DNA of 64,000 nucleotides from Glandiceps talaboti (Eukaryota > Hemichordata > Enteropneusta > Spengelidae), in the NCBI RefSeq assembly GCF_964340395.1, contig NC_135560.1:9135098-9199097 (forward strand). Direction: 5' to 3'. Below the pieces are notes generated by a model. That model did no database searches. It was not told the DNA's origin and was given only the letters and a program-made list of their open reading frames with translations. A program made the translations under genes and the position numbers. Shown here piece by piece: positions 1 through 22,895 of the stretch; the first letter of the stretch is position 1; each line of letters starts with the position of its first letter.

Positions 1-31
<31 letters not shown>
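1..31. repeat. (TGAT)n microsatellite at window edge
   Basis: Nearly eight perfect tetranucleotide units. The tract probably continues outside the window. Confidence 0.9.
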
Positions 32-731
32 CAAATAACTCATTTCACTAATACACACCTATTTAATGCAAAAGAGTGTTTTACAGCACGTATAGTGAGA
101 GAGTAAAACACAATATTATTTTATAATCTTAGAAATACAGCTATATCTACAATTTAGGTTCTCCTTAGTTTTTTTTTGAAAGTTATTCTAACAACCATTT
201 ACGTTTATATTGAAATTTTGCCTTGAAATACAAAATGGAGAGATTACGACATTCTAACTTGTTAACATTTAGATTTCAACAAGTTGGCATATCTACAGTA
301 CGACATGTGTGCCCATCGTTTGTTGAATTCGAAATAAGAAGCTTAACTCCCCATTTGTTACAGATACACTTTTATGGGACAGATTAGTAGAACATGTTGA
401 AAATGTTTACGTGAGCGATTGTTCAGTTTCCATAATCCCTAACATAAGGTCAAATGTCAAGCGATGATTATTAAAAAGAGAACACGTTGACGAAGTAGGC
501 CATATATTATACTTTACAATGTAAAGAGGTCAGGGGTCAACATGTGAGTTCTGGGGTTTGTCTAAACATAGACAGTCTATGGTCTGAACAGCTTGGCAAT
601 GTGTGTGCTTAGTAATTGAAATTGTAACAATTAAAATATGTCATGTTGTAATTTTTTAAATATTTATGGCTGAGAACAGTATTCTTTATTTGAAGTTATC
701 AATTAATGCTGTTTTACTAACACCTGATCTA

Positions 732-769
<38 letters not shown>

Positions 770-770
770 G
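732..770. repeat. (TTG)n trinucleotide microsatellite
   Basis: About 13 uninterrupted TTG units. The polycysteine or polyglutamine frames that cross it are artefacts of the repeat. Confidence 0.9.
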
Positions 771-1210
771 TTTATTTGTTTGTTTTTTATTTCCTTACAC
801 TTTTTTGACATTTTGCTGATAAAAATACAACATTTTAAACACCTTGGATAACAATTATTGTTTTGCAATATTTTGCAGTTTTTTTCACTAGTCTTGTAAA
901 GTTTAGAAAGAGATAACCAAAACTTTGAAGGTTATTATGTGAAATTTATCACATCAAGAAAATAAAAAACCGAAAAATAGATCAGGTATTTGCAACTGTA
1001 CTGTAATAGAAATGAACATCCGTGCAATTACCTGTAGGGCAACAGTTGGTAAAAAAATATTGATGATTGATGATAACAATGGTTCAAACGTGTTACTTTC
1101 TTTTACATGACAAACAGACGTGATGACAAGCGTGTGATGGCAGAGTAAGCAATGTAACGAGACACGAAGCTACCAAGTCGGCAAATGGAACACAGTGTAG
1201 TGCACATTCC

Positions 1211-1232
1211 CTCTATCACGTGATAGAGGGAT
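1211..1232. repeat. Perfect 22-bp palindrome centred on CACGTG
   Basis: The half-site CCCTCTATCAC is followed immediately by its exact reverse complement, so the dyad centre is an E-box CACGTG. There is no spacer. Confidence 0.85.
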
Positions 1233-1279
1233 TGTTTACAGCAGTAATCGAGGTTTAGGCTTTACATAATACATGTAAT

Positions 1280-1450
1280 ACTAAGATAGACACAAACTAA
1301 ACTTGTTGCTGTTCGATGTGTCAGATTACACACAAGGAGGTGATATAGCGGTGCCTCTGTTGTGCGGATATAATCACCATGCTAATCAAGCTAGTGGAAG
1401 TCCTCAAAACGCACGCTTCAAGATCATGGATGCCATCAGAAACGCCACCC
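1280..1450. repeat. Diverged dispersed repeat, copy 1 (partner at 31395-31720)
   Basis: The segment from GATAGACACAAACTAAA through the GGTGATA...TAATCACC block to CCACCCTACTGTGAG aligns with 31411-31600 on the same strand with many substitutions. A short relic of the partner's right terminus (TTAGAAAACC then AGATAGAC) is visible near 1727-1747, so the full element may span about 1250-1747. Confidence 0.55.
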
Positions 1451-2121
1451 TACTGTGAGTACCAACATACAACACTATTTTTAGTTTCAGCGCCTATCTT
1501 AGTAATCGAAACCTTGGTTGCCTCAGTCGTTATATACGTTTACATGAACGTTACAGAATAATTTTCAACTTTCGTTGGCATTAATATTTTAAGTTCAAGA
1601 CCACGTTTAGGGAATTGAAACGTTAATTTCGCTCTACGTGTATGCATATATGGAGATTGTTAATTTCATTTGAGACTTATGTCCAATCAAGTACCTGTAA
1701 AAGATTTGTGTTCGATTAACATCACTCTTAGAAAACCGGAGATAGACATTTTAGACGTGGAGGAGAACTTTTAATGTTACTAATGTTCAGTTGATAATTA
1801 TTAGGGTCCCTATTGTACGGTCGATCTAGACGTTTACTAGCTCTCGTAAGCAGCTATTTCCCAGGGTTATTAAAGTTGCAACGTTATATAGAGCTAGAAA
1901 ACTCAATGGCATCAAAGTGCCGGGCAAAATCAGCCCCCTAGACATTGCGAGTGGGACTTTGGCAAACAATGTGCCAGATGTTCAGATGTTCTGGGACTGA
2001 AAGCATTTCAGCATCGGACAGCTTAAAATGCCGCTGTTGTCATGCCTACAGTACATTTTATAATTTTATGGTGATGGAAACTACAATATTACGCTTGCTT
2101 GTAAGTTATACGACTGCCTGC

Positions 2122-2249
<128 letters not shown>

Positions 2250-3439
2250 GGTATGATATTTGTGTGAAAATAAAGTAGTAAACACACATACATTTTTTCG
2301 TGATTTTACGAGTCGCCAACCACTTCAGTTTTCGATACCAAACATTCCTCTAGATCATGTGTTATCACCGGCTAAATATACGAAACTTACGGAGTTCGGC
2401 GATGACGAAGACCAGTATCAGATGACAAAATGTTGACAAGGTTCTACAGGTAACTCTCAACGTCCACAACAGTTAGCTTCTGGTGTGTATGTGATGTATA
2501 CAATGTACTGACAGCTTGAAGGGACTCCCTGTTGGAATATGGTGCAGCGTGTTGCCAGTGACGTCACCACAGCATCAGACGATCGCACACAATACAATAT
2601 ACATCCTGAGAGCACTGACCCGTGGTCACTATTCAAAAATCAGTCAGATATTCAGAACAATTTACCTTTTATGGCTCTAGTATTTTGTCGAACCCGATAA
2701 TTTTTTTGCAACGTGGCACACTATTCATTACTAAGATCTTCCAAATGCAGCCATGATTATACAACATATTGCTTATTAAAATTTCCGATTAATGTGATGA
2801 TTAATTAAAACTAAAAAAAAGAAGAAGAAGAAAGATGCCAAAATGGGGATGGTCACAATGAATTTGATTTTGATGTCAGGGCATTATTTGTTAATCAACA
2901 CCAACGATAACTCTTTAATACACATTTTATAGTTGTTTCACAGACTCACGAAAGCCAAGCCAGACGGTTCTACAAAATTAAAAAAAAATTATAATTAAAA
3001 AATTGTGTTTGTGAATACCATCTCTCGAAGATAAAAGAGACCTTTAACACGTTTTTTTTATAACTCTGTCTGAGCTGTACGAGTTTGAGTGACAGCAGAT
3101 GGTACAATCCCAACCCAGTGTGCGCGCGACCGACCCCAAGTCCGATTCAACATGCTGTCAGTACCTTTAATACTGTACGCATGTAGAGTCATGTACAGTA
3201 CATGAGAGTAATACTGTAGGACGCCCTCCATGGCATATAAAGTACACTCGTAGTGCATTCACAATTCTAGATCATATCATAGACCTCTGGTTGAGGGTCT
3301 ATGATCATATGTAAAGATTTGAGAAGCTACTTTAAGATATATAACCCGCGTCAGGGTGATTGTATTCGACATAACCAAGGTGGCATCACCAACTTATATA
3401 ATCTATCAAATGAAGCAATGGCCCGAGGAATGGGTTAGT

Positions 3440-3566
3440 TAGGGGAGAACCATTTGATTTCTGGGGGAAGTAGGTATGGGAGCAAATTTTTTTTCCAGTC
3501 AGAGTGACAGCAATTTTTTTTCTACTGTCAGTCCTGCATCAATTTTTTTTACAAATGGAGTAGCTG

Positions 3567-3611
<45 letters not shown>

Positions 3612-4659
3612 CGATGACTTTAATCATGATTGTTATTAATTCTTTAGGGCCACAGCCATACGATATATGCGACGTATACAGTAGTTACCCATGACCTTTC
3701 ACCTACGAGTACGATTGCACTTCAACTTGGAACACTCAGTCCAGAACTATTAAACCATTTGATTTCGGGGGGGGGGGGGTATGGAGGAAGTAGGTATGGG
3801 AGCAAATTTTTTTTTTCCAGTCAGAGTGACAGCAATTTTTTTTCTACTGTCAGTCCTGCATCAATCTTTTTTACAAATGGAGTAGCAGTGCAAATTTCTT
3901 TTTTAATTAGTCATTAAGTTTGTAATGCGTTGTTCATACCTATACCACGTCACAATGGTTCACAACTGTACCTCTAAATAACTAGTTCTGTGCAAGTAGA
4001 AGAATTAGCAGTTAGTATGGAAGACGTCTGTCTACCAACCATACTTCTGCTACTTAAATGTGTATGTACAAAAGATGACTGGTGAAATATCCCTGAGGAG
4101 CTGACTGATCTGGGGAGTGCTGTACTCCTGACCCCTGTGAATTGCTTTCCTTTAAGCCATCATAGTAGTACCAGGAACCAGAAGAAAATATCTTGCATGT
4201 GTAATGTGACACTAGTTTATTGACTCCTGTCTTGTTTTTTTAAATTGTCTTAATTTACAGAAGCCAAATAGTCCCCTTCAGATATTGACTGTGTCATTGA
4301 GATATTGGAACAAAAATCCTGAAATATGTTTTCTTGGGTCAGAAAAGGAAAGGAAAACTTTGTGTGCACTTGGGTTTAAAGCAGAGCTATATAGTAGTGC
4401 ATGCTTTAATGATAAGTGCTGGAAAAAAAACAGGAATTTATACTTGTATTAAAAACATTTGTGCCACCTATGGCGCTGCGGCGCCAAAGAATACATGAGA
4501 ACAAGATTTCCAATTTTGCTCATTTCTGGTGCATTGTGACAATTTTTTTTTTACTTCTGTTATGACAATTTTTTTTCTCAAGCCATTACAGGATCAAATT
4601 TTTTTCTTCTCAAAATCCTCCATACCCCCCCCCCCCAGAAATCAAATGGTTCTCCCCTT
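3440..4659. mobile_element. Inverted-repeat element with phased T-tracts, about 1.2 kb
   Basis: The left end (from TAGGGGAGAACC, then ATTTGATTTCTGGGGG) and the right end (CCCCCAGAAATC then AAATGGTTCTCCCCTTA) are inverted copies. Inside, a block of about 120 bp at 3449-3567 is duplicated in direct orientation at 3754-3888, and a related block lies inverted at 4516-4630. All blocks share runs of 7-10 T spaced roughly 25-28 bp apart. There is no transposase frame. The superfamily is unknown. Confidence 0.6.
3567..3618. repeat. (GAT)n trinucleotide microsatellite
   Basis: About 15 GAT units with one GAC interruption near the right end. It sits inside the 3440-4659 inverted-repeat element. Confidence 0.85.
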
Positions 4660-4660
4660 A

Positions 4661-5516
4661 GTCCTGCTTGCAGACGGTGCACGCGTTTCGCTCAATAGAA
4701 GAAGGGACGACTTCCTCCGTATGCGTATACAAGCAGAACTATGGTTCAGTGAGGTTGTTAAAAATACATATCGTTGTCTTTTATAGCTACACAACCGTTG
4801 AAACTGAAATGTTTTCCTCATTAGTCTGGGTAACAATAGTCTACATGTATACTACTAGTGCTACCCTTCATTGAACCTTTTCAAACCTCAGGGTGACAAG
4901 CAATACCCCGAGGCACAGATATTGACGAAGTTTCTTCCACGTGTGTGCTGGAAGTCACTTTTGGACCCAACACATGTAGAATCATAGGGGCGTGTAATAT
5001 TTCATAGATTGTTGTTTTCCAGGTCTACAGACTAAATATAACAACCGTTTGACTATATATATATTCCTACCTGTAAGGAGAAAAGACATTTGTAGCAGCA
5101 GGATTCATAAGATATTGTCCTGGGAAAACGGCAATCTAAGCAATAATACGTGCCCCTGTGTATAGAATGATGTTAAAATAGCAAAATATAAAATATACTA
5201 TATTTGGACATGTTATAGAACTGCCCCAGTAAACACCAACATACCACTGGGTTGAATCGCGGAGTTGAATCCTGTAATTGATTTACATGTATACAGCAAA
5301 GTCCAGTATGCAATGACAGGGCGCCCTCACGCATCGGTCAACCTTTTCTGGATAGAGCAGGCCGGTGAGGGCAGAGTGACACAAAGTATCTTGGAGTCTT
5401 GAATTTGAAACAACGTACGACACATGTGCGGGCACAATTCTGTGATTGATTAACAAAGACATACAGTAAGTCGTCCCTTCCTTGAGCGAATCGCGTACAC
5501 CATCTGCAAGCAGGAC
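4661..5516. mobile_element. TA-flanked inverted-repeat element, GTCCTGCTTGCAGAC ends
   Basis: The left terminus GTCCTGCTTGCAGACGGTG is repeated as an inverted copy ending at 5516. Similarity continues about 45 bp inward through the TTCGCTCAA and GGGACGACTT blocks. TA flanks both ends (4659-4660 and 5517-5518), compatible with a TA target duplication of the Tc1/mariner type, though TA could simply be part of the terminus. No transposase frame. It abuts the right end of the 3440-4659 element. Confidence 0.65.
5310..5390. repeat. Short GGGCGCCCTCA dispersed repeat, copy 1
   Basis: An AGGGCGCCCTCA...GGCC(A/G)GTGAGG pair recurs at about 6115-6175 on the same strand and at 28247-28310 in the opposite orientation. 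This copy is inside the 4661-5516 element, so the other two may be element remnants. Confidence 0.5.
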
Positions 5517-6114
5517 TACTTTGGATATTACTGTTTTCACACATTTAATTTATTCGGTGCTTGAACCTAACACTGCAGAGTTAAATTTTCAGGTGTTAAT
5601 TCATGTCATACTATTCTCACCTCTACTATTAAACAAAATACCAAATGTTAATTTCCTTTACAAAAACACCTTTGAAATAATTTTGTCTTAAAACATGAGA
5701 AATCAGCTTTTGAAATGAACTTTTTTTTTTATCAGTGTGTGTCATTTGTTCAGTGCCAAGAATATTATGTCCTTTGATTGAAACACCAGGGGTGTATTTT
5801 AATGTGGCTTTGGGTTAGGGTATGTAACCTCAGCAGAAAGCCATCACTAGCTTAGTTCTATGTACAACAGTAAACAGTGAAGTTATAGCACTTTGCGTCT
5901 GCCACTCTTTTATAGAGTTCATATCAAGTGTAGAAGTATATGCTTTCAACTGTTACATAGTAAATACGCCTGGCAAGTGGTCTTTCTAAGTGTAGTCAAT
6001 TTGTAAAGTATGTTCTCTGCTAACCAACAGCAGACTGATTAAAGTGAATGACAGCCGTCACAGCAATGATTATAGTATACGTTGCACTCAACACGATAGT
6101 CTGTAGCGTATGCA

Positions 6115-6175
6115 ATATTAGGGCGCCCTCACACATCAAGCAATCCCTCCTAGAGGAGGCCAGTGAGGATTGCCA
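6115..6175. repeat. Short GGGCGCCCTCA dispersed repeat, copy 2
   Basis: AGGGCGCCCTCACACATC is followed by AATCCCTCC and GGCCAGTGAGGAT in the same order and orientation as the copy at 5310-5390. Confidence 0.5.
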
Positions 6176-6205
6176 TGTAATCACATTACTTATCCATTAT
6201 GATTT

Positions 6206-6577
6206 GTACATCTGCAAACATCAGACTGTATATGAACAGTACATGTTACAAATGGAAAGTAAACAAATCAATTGGATTCATAAAATTTGGCTTGGCATGT
6301 TGGAACACCAGAGACTTGTATTACACACCATGGTTTGATAAGTTTTATGGCCTTTTTATGTGTACATGTAATGCCAGAGGACCTGGAAATCTGTTTGTGC
6401 ATGTGAACCATTACATAAAGTAGCCATAAAACTGTTCTTATCAAATGATGGAATGTAATACAAGTCTCTGTACTTCCAACATGCCGTGCCAAGCGTTATT
6501 TATTAATCCAATTCAGTTGTTTACTTTCCCTGTCTGTAACGGTTCCATTCATCCATGGTCTGATATCGGCAGTTGTA
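6206..6577. mobile_element. Foldback element family 1, copy 1
   Basis: Two arms of about 170 bp form an imperfect inverted repeat. The left arm runs from the ATCAGACTGTA block through GGCATGTTGGAAC and AGAGACTTGTATTACA. The right arm carries the reverse complements and ends TATCGGCAGTTGTA. A second copy of the same family lies at 13786-14160 in EEF2 intron 6. There is no coding capacity. Confidence 0.75.
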
Positions 6578-7114
6578 TGTAGTTGTTCATGATATCTTGT
6601 TCATGTTCCGGCAGATGTAACTTTATCTTGTGTTTCTCTTTCACTCTCACACTCACACTCACACTCAACATCTATACACTCAAAAACACTATGTACAAGA
6701 CTCAAAATATGAAGTTGACTTTCGTATTGTTTATTTAACTTAGAAGACTCTTCTTACACTTTTGGTAAGATTTTACTCTGTTGTTCACACTGGGGCCTCT
6801 CCAGAAGGCAAACAGGTGCCTAGTACCTATCATGACAATTAAGTTTCTGTATTCCATCACTCATATGCCATGAATTTTGTAGTTCATAAAAATTAACATC
6901 TATTGAGAATACATACTGTGGCTCGCAAGTTCTTTGATAGCAGCTTGTTATCTACTGTAGTGGACACTAGTTTCTGACAGTCTCGCCAATCTTTTGGGGT
7001 TCGCCACAAGACTTTATATGTTGTTGGGTTTTTTTGTGGTTTTTTTACAAGATTGTATGTATCTTGTTTTCATACATCATATATTTTGCAATGTTTTTTG
7101 TTGTTGTCAAGTTC

Positions 7115-7120
7115 TTTATT
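7115..7120 (-). terminator. Candidate EEF2 polyadenylation signal AATAAA
   Basis: AATAAA on the minus strand, about 80 nt past the EEF2 stop codon. The distance suits the short 3' UTR usual for this gene, but other AATAAA hexamers occur further on (about 6730) and no transcript evidence is available. Confidence 0.45.
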
Positions 7121-7200
7121 AGTTTTCTATGTCTTGACAAGTTGATAATCAATTTTCTACATTTGTAAATTTTTATGTTCAACTCCGGCTGTCAATGTTC

Positions 7201-20109
<12,909 letters not shown>

Positions 20110-20174
20110 CTTGGCTTTTTGTCGCTCAACCTCTACCAACTTCAAATTTTAGTTGCCACTATGGTGGACTTGAT

Positions 20175-20202
20175 GGAAAAGAGACAGATATATAATCACG
20201 TG
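20175..20202 (-). promoter_or_regulatory. EEF2 core promoter: E-box, TATA-like box, TOP-like tract
   Basis: Read on the minus strand: CACGTG (20202-20197), then ATTATATATC (20196-20187), then CTCTTTTCC (20183-20175). The E-box is a MYC/USF-type site and the pyrimidine tract resembles the 5'-TOP start of translation-factor mRNAs. The TATA box lies too close to the TOP-like tract for both to define one start, so the real start may be nearer 20165. Confidence 0.5.
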
Positions 20203-20757
20203 GGAGAATAGTGACCCCCAGCAAACACGCGATTTCGCAACCCTCTGGGCCTTTCGGCACATTTCGTGAATCTTCGCGTAATTTACGGAAGGCTGTTGCT
20301 AGCTTGACAAATGACACCGCGAGAGGGCGCAAATGTAAATGATCTAAATGAAAGGCTTGAATAAGAGGACTTTTATGAACTTGTACGTAGCATACGCCTA
20401 CCCATAAATTGCAATGTATTGGCCAGGGCGAAACTAGTCTCGTGATTTTTGTTAAATCAAGGATATGAATCGTAAGTAAAATGCTCATGAAACATTATAC
20501 GAAATATGTAGTACAAATAGCAGTCTGGAACAAATTTTTAATATGTACAACCCGGAAGTGGGAATGCTTATTAGTAGTGCTTGTAGTGCTACTGCTAGTC
20601 ACAAGGTCAAGATAAATCAGTCGTAGTCATTAAACCGAGTCTGGATGCCACGGCAGTTTCTGGAGGTGTGAATCATAACGATAACAAATAGGAACTAGGC
20701 TAGTAAATTTTTGAACAAAAAAGAAGGTTGCCAGTTAGCTCTCATCGCCTACACCCC

Positions 20758-20973
20758 AATCTGATTAAAATCCGATGTAGATGTCGGCTAATCCTTCATT
20801 GCTATTTTACCTTCGTTATTTTGCCTGAATTGACCTTCTTGGTACATGTTTACATTTTTAGCCTGATCGCCTCCTCTACATGTAGCAAGAAGTCAATTCA
20901 GGCAAAATAACGAAGGTAAAATAGCAATGAACGCGATTAGCGGACATCTACATCGGATTTTAATCATATTGAT
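20758..20973. mobile_element. Foldback element with 9-bp target duplication (MULE-like)
   Basis: A 216-bp hairpin. The left arm starts AATCTGATTAAAATCCGATG and continues through CATTGCTATTTTACCTTCG and TTATTTTGCCTGAATTGAC; the right arm is nearly its exact reverse complement. Identical 9-mers CTACACCCC flank it at 20749-20757 and 20974-20982. Nine-base duplications with long terminal inverted repeats are typical of Mutator-like elements. Confidence 0.8.
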
Positions 20974-21373
20974 CTACACCCCTGTATCTTTCAAATTTTA
21001 ATATTGTTCTCCCAGGAAAATGACAATATAGTGTCATGAAATATACATGAGAAAATGGCATTATCTAAACATAGACCCTTGTGGATCTAAACTTCTATTG
21101 TTTCCATACAAAATAAAGGTAGGTTGCAATCAGGGACACCATATATGCCTGCAGAGAATGTACAGTGTATTTACTAAGCACTGAAATAGTCAGACACTGT
21201 ACTCCAATCATTGTGAACTCAATTTAATACTATATATATCATATGGTACTCTGGAAATAAAGCTATAAGTATATTATGTACTATAGTATAGCGTGATTTC
21301 CATAGTACTTAGTAGTCTATGGTAGCTGTAGTAATAGTACATTTGTAATTGAGTACACAACGATAGCTATAGT

Positions 21374-21390
21374 CCTGCTTGCAGACAGAA
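21374..21390 (+). repeat. Isolated GTCCTGCTTGCAGAC element end
   Basis: A TA-preceded copy of the same terminus as the 4661-5516 element. I found no inverted partner nearby, so it is a solo end or a heavily decayed copy. Confidence 0.5.
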
Positions 21391-21612
21391 AAAGTTGGGT
21401 CTTGATTCTGGCATTGTACCAATCGCAGCATCTTGCAAAAAGCTGTGCACAGAACCAGAACCTGTCATGCCAGCACATTTGCTGGCATGCCAATATTTCA
21501 ACATAGTCAACTAAAATTAACAGGTCCAGCTGTCAAATATTAGTGATTGATCAGCTGTCTACTTATTCGACATGTCTTTGTCAACAATAAACCCTGCCCA
21601 TTTTACAAAAAA

Positions 21613-21885
21613 TGGGTTGTCGGTGGCTGACCGGTTAGTTCATACACCTCTTACCTCTATAGTTTGGGTTCGAACCCGCCAAATATCGCCTGGGTTTGAA
21701 TAAAATTTAACTAGGTCTGTATGTAAGAAGAGTGATGCTCCGTTTGACCCTGTCGAACAATGCAGGTTTTTCACTTGTACTCTGGTTTCCACCTGCTTCT
21801 TCAACACTAGGGTGCTGCTCTTGTGGCGACCATTCAACAAATTTATGACTTTATTTGGATAAACATAAAAGATTATTATTATTAA
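21613..21885 (+). mobile_element. tRNA-derived SINE with Deu-like segment, copy 1
   Basis: An RNA polymerase III A box TGGCTGACCGG (21624-21634) and B box GGTTCGAACCC (21667-21677) mark a tRNA-type head. The body contains TTTGACCCTGTCGAACAATG and CTCTGGTTTCCACCTGC, resembling the Deu-type central domain of animal SINEs. It ends in a short ATT-rich tail. A diverged copy in the same orientation is at 28823-29075. Confidence 0.7.
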
Positions 21886-22310
21886 ATCTTGAAATTGGGA
21901 TTTTTCTGATATTATGACTCTCAGTCATCTGAGTGGGGACAATTGTCGTCAGACAGATTTCAAATGAATGAATTGTCAATTGATTAGAGATAACTGCCTC
22001 CTTGGCCTGTTAATTCTATGTGATATTAGCTCAGATATTAGGGAGTGCTAGGGTACATTCTGATTTTGTGCACAGCTTTTCACAGGACAGAGAGGACCGG
22101 ACAAGATTAGAACCACAGTCACAACTTACTCTGGTTATAAGCAAACCAAGATTAGACACAAAGTAAAATTTATATTACAATACATTGATATAAGCTATCA
22201 TTGGACATAATTACAAACAAAATGGGATAGTGTCCCTTCTCAACTTGCCAAACATGTTCTTCACACTACTTTTTGATTACAGGGTGATTATATCCATATA
22301 ACCAAGGTCC

Positions 22311-22478
22311 CAGTATGCCCTCTAATGATAGCCAAATGTTGTTGTGAGTCAAAATGAGAAAAAGTGGCATTTCTTATTTCTTGTGAGTCACCACATAGTA
22401 AGAGAGATAGGGGAACACCAAATGTTGGTGCGTCACTAGAAATTGTGTGCATCAGTGGCATGTCATGAGGGCACACTG
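22311..22478. mobile_element. hAT-like MITE family, copy 2
   Basis: CAGTATGCCCTCTAATGATA to GAGGGCACACTG, collinear with the copies at 12417 and 26886 including GTTGTGAGTCAAAATGAGAA. The flanking 8-mers CAAGGTCC and CAGGGCAC match weakly, so the duplication is decayed. It lies about 140 bp before the first recognised LRRC28 exon. Confidence 0.75.
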
Positions 22479-22617
22479 CAGGGCACTGCTATCACTCACT
22501 TGTGTTATCTACAACATGCACCAACAATAGTTTTTAGCGTGTGTCTATCTTAATTTGCCTATAGCTTGATTTCTATAGTTACTGTAGTATTTTCTTAGAA
22601 TTCTTACTTCTTTTCAG

Positions 22618-22895
22618 ATCAGATTCACAACAAAGATAACCAGCAATCTCTTGACAGTAGTGTGTTTCTGTTTTCCTTGGCACAAGAAACAGGATGTCGG
22701 CAAGTCACCATGATTGCTGAAGACCATGAGTTCAGTTCTGTTGATGACATCATCACAGAAGCCACAAAATATGGACATACTATTCTGTATATGAACTACA
22801 AAGGTCTGGTAGAAATACCAAAAAACCTTCTGAAGCCGCCAATATGCAACATTGTAGAAAGGTTATATCTGAAGAGGAATCTACTTCAAACCCTT
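22618..22895 (+). CDS. LRRC28: LRRC28 first recognised coding exon
   Basis: An acceptor CTTCTTTTCAG precedes 22618. The frame is open back to that acceptor, so coding could in principle begin in an unseen upstream exon. The start is placed at ATG 22710 (context GTCACCATG), giving an N-terminus similar in length to vertebrate LRRC28. Residues 1-62 include LYMNYKGLVEIPKNLL and VERLYLKRNLLQTL, the first leucine-rich repeats. Confidence 0.85.

Larger units (their letters stand above)
20203..22617. other. Interval between divergent EEF2 and LRRC28
   Basis: No conserved exon is visible. It contains a foldback element (20758-20973), an isolated GTCCTGCTTGCAGAC end (21374), a SINE (21613-21885) and a hAT-like MITE (22311-22478). 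The LRRC28 promoter and any 5' UTR exon should be here but cannot be placed. Confidence 0.6.

Noticed and set aside
21613-21690. A free-standing tRNA gene
   Set aside because: A and B boxes are good but the acceptor stem does not close and the sequence continues into a SINE body repeated elsewhere.
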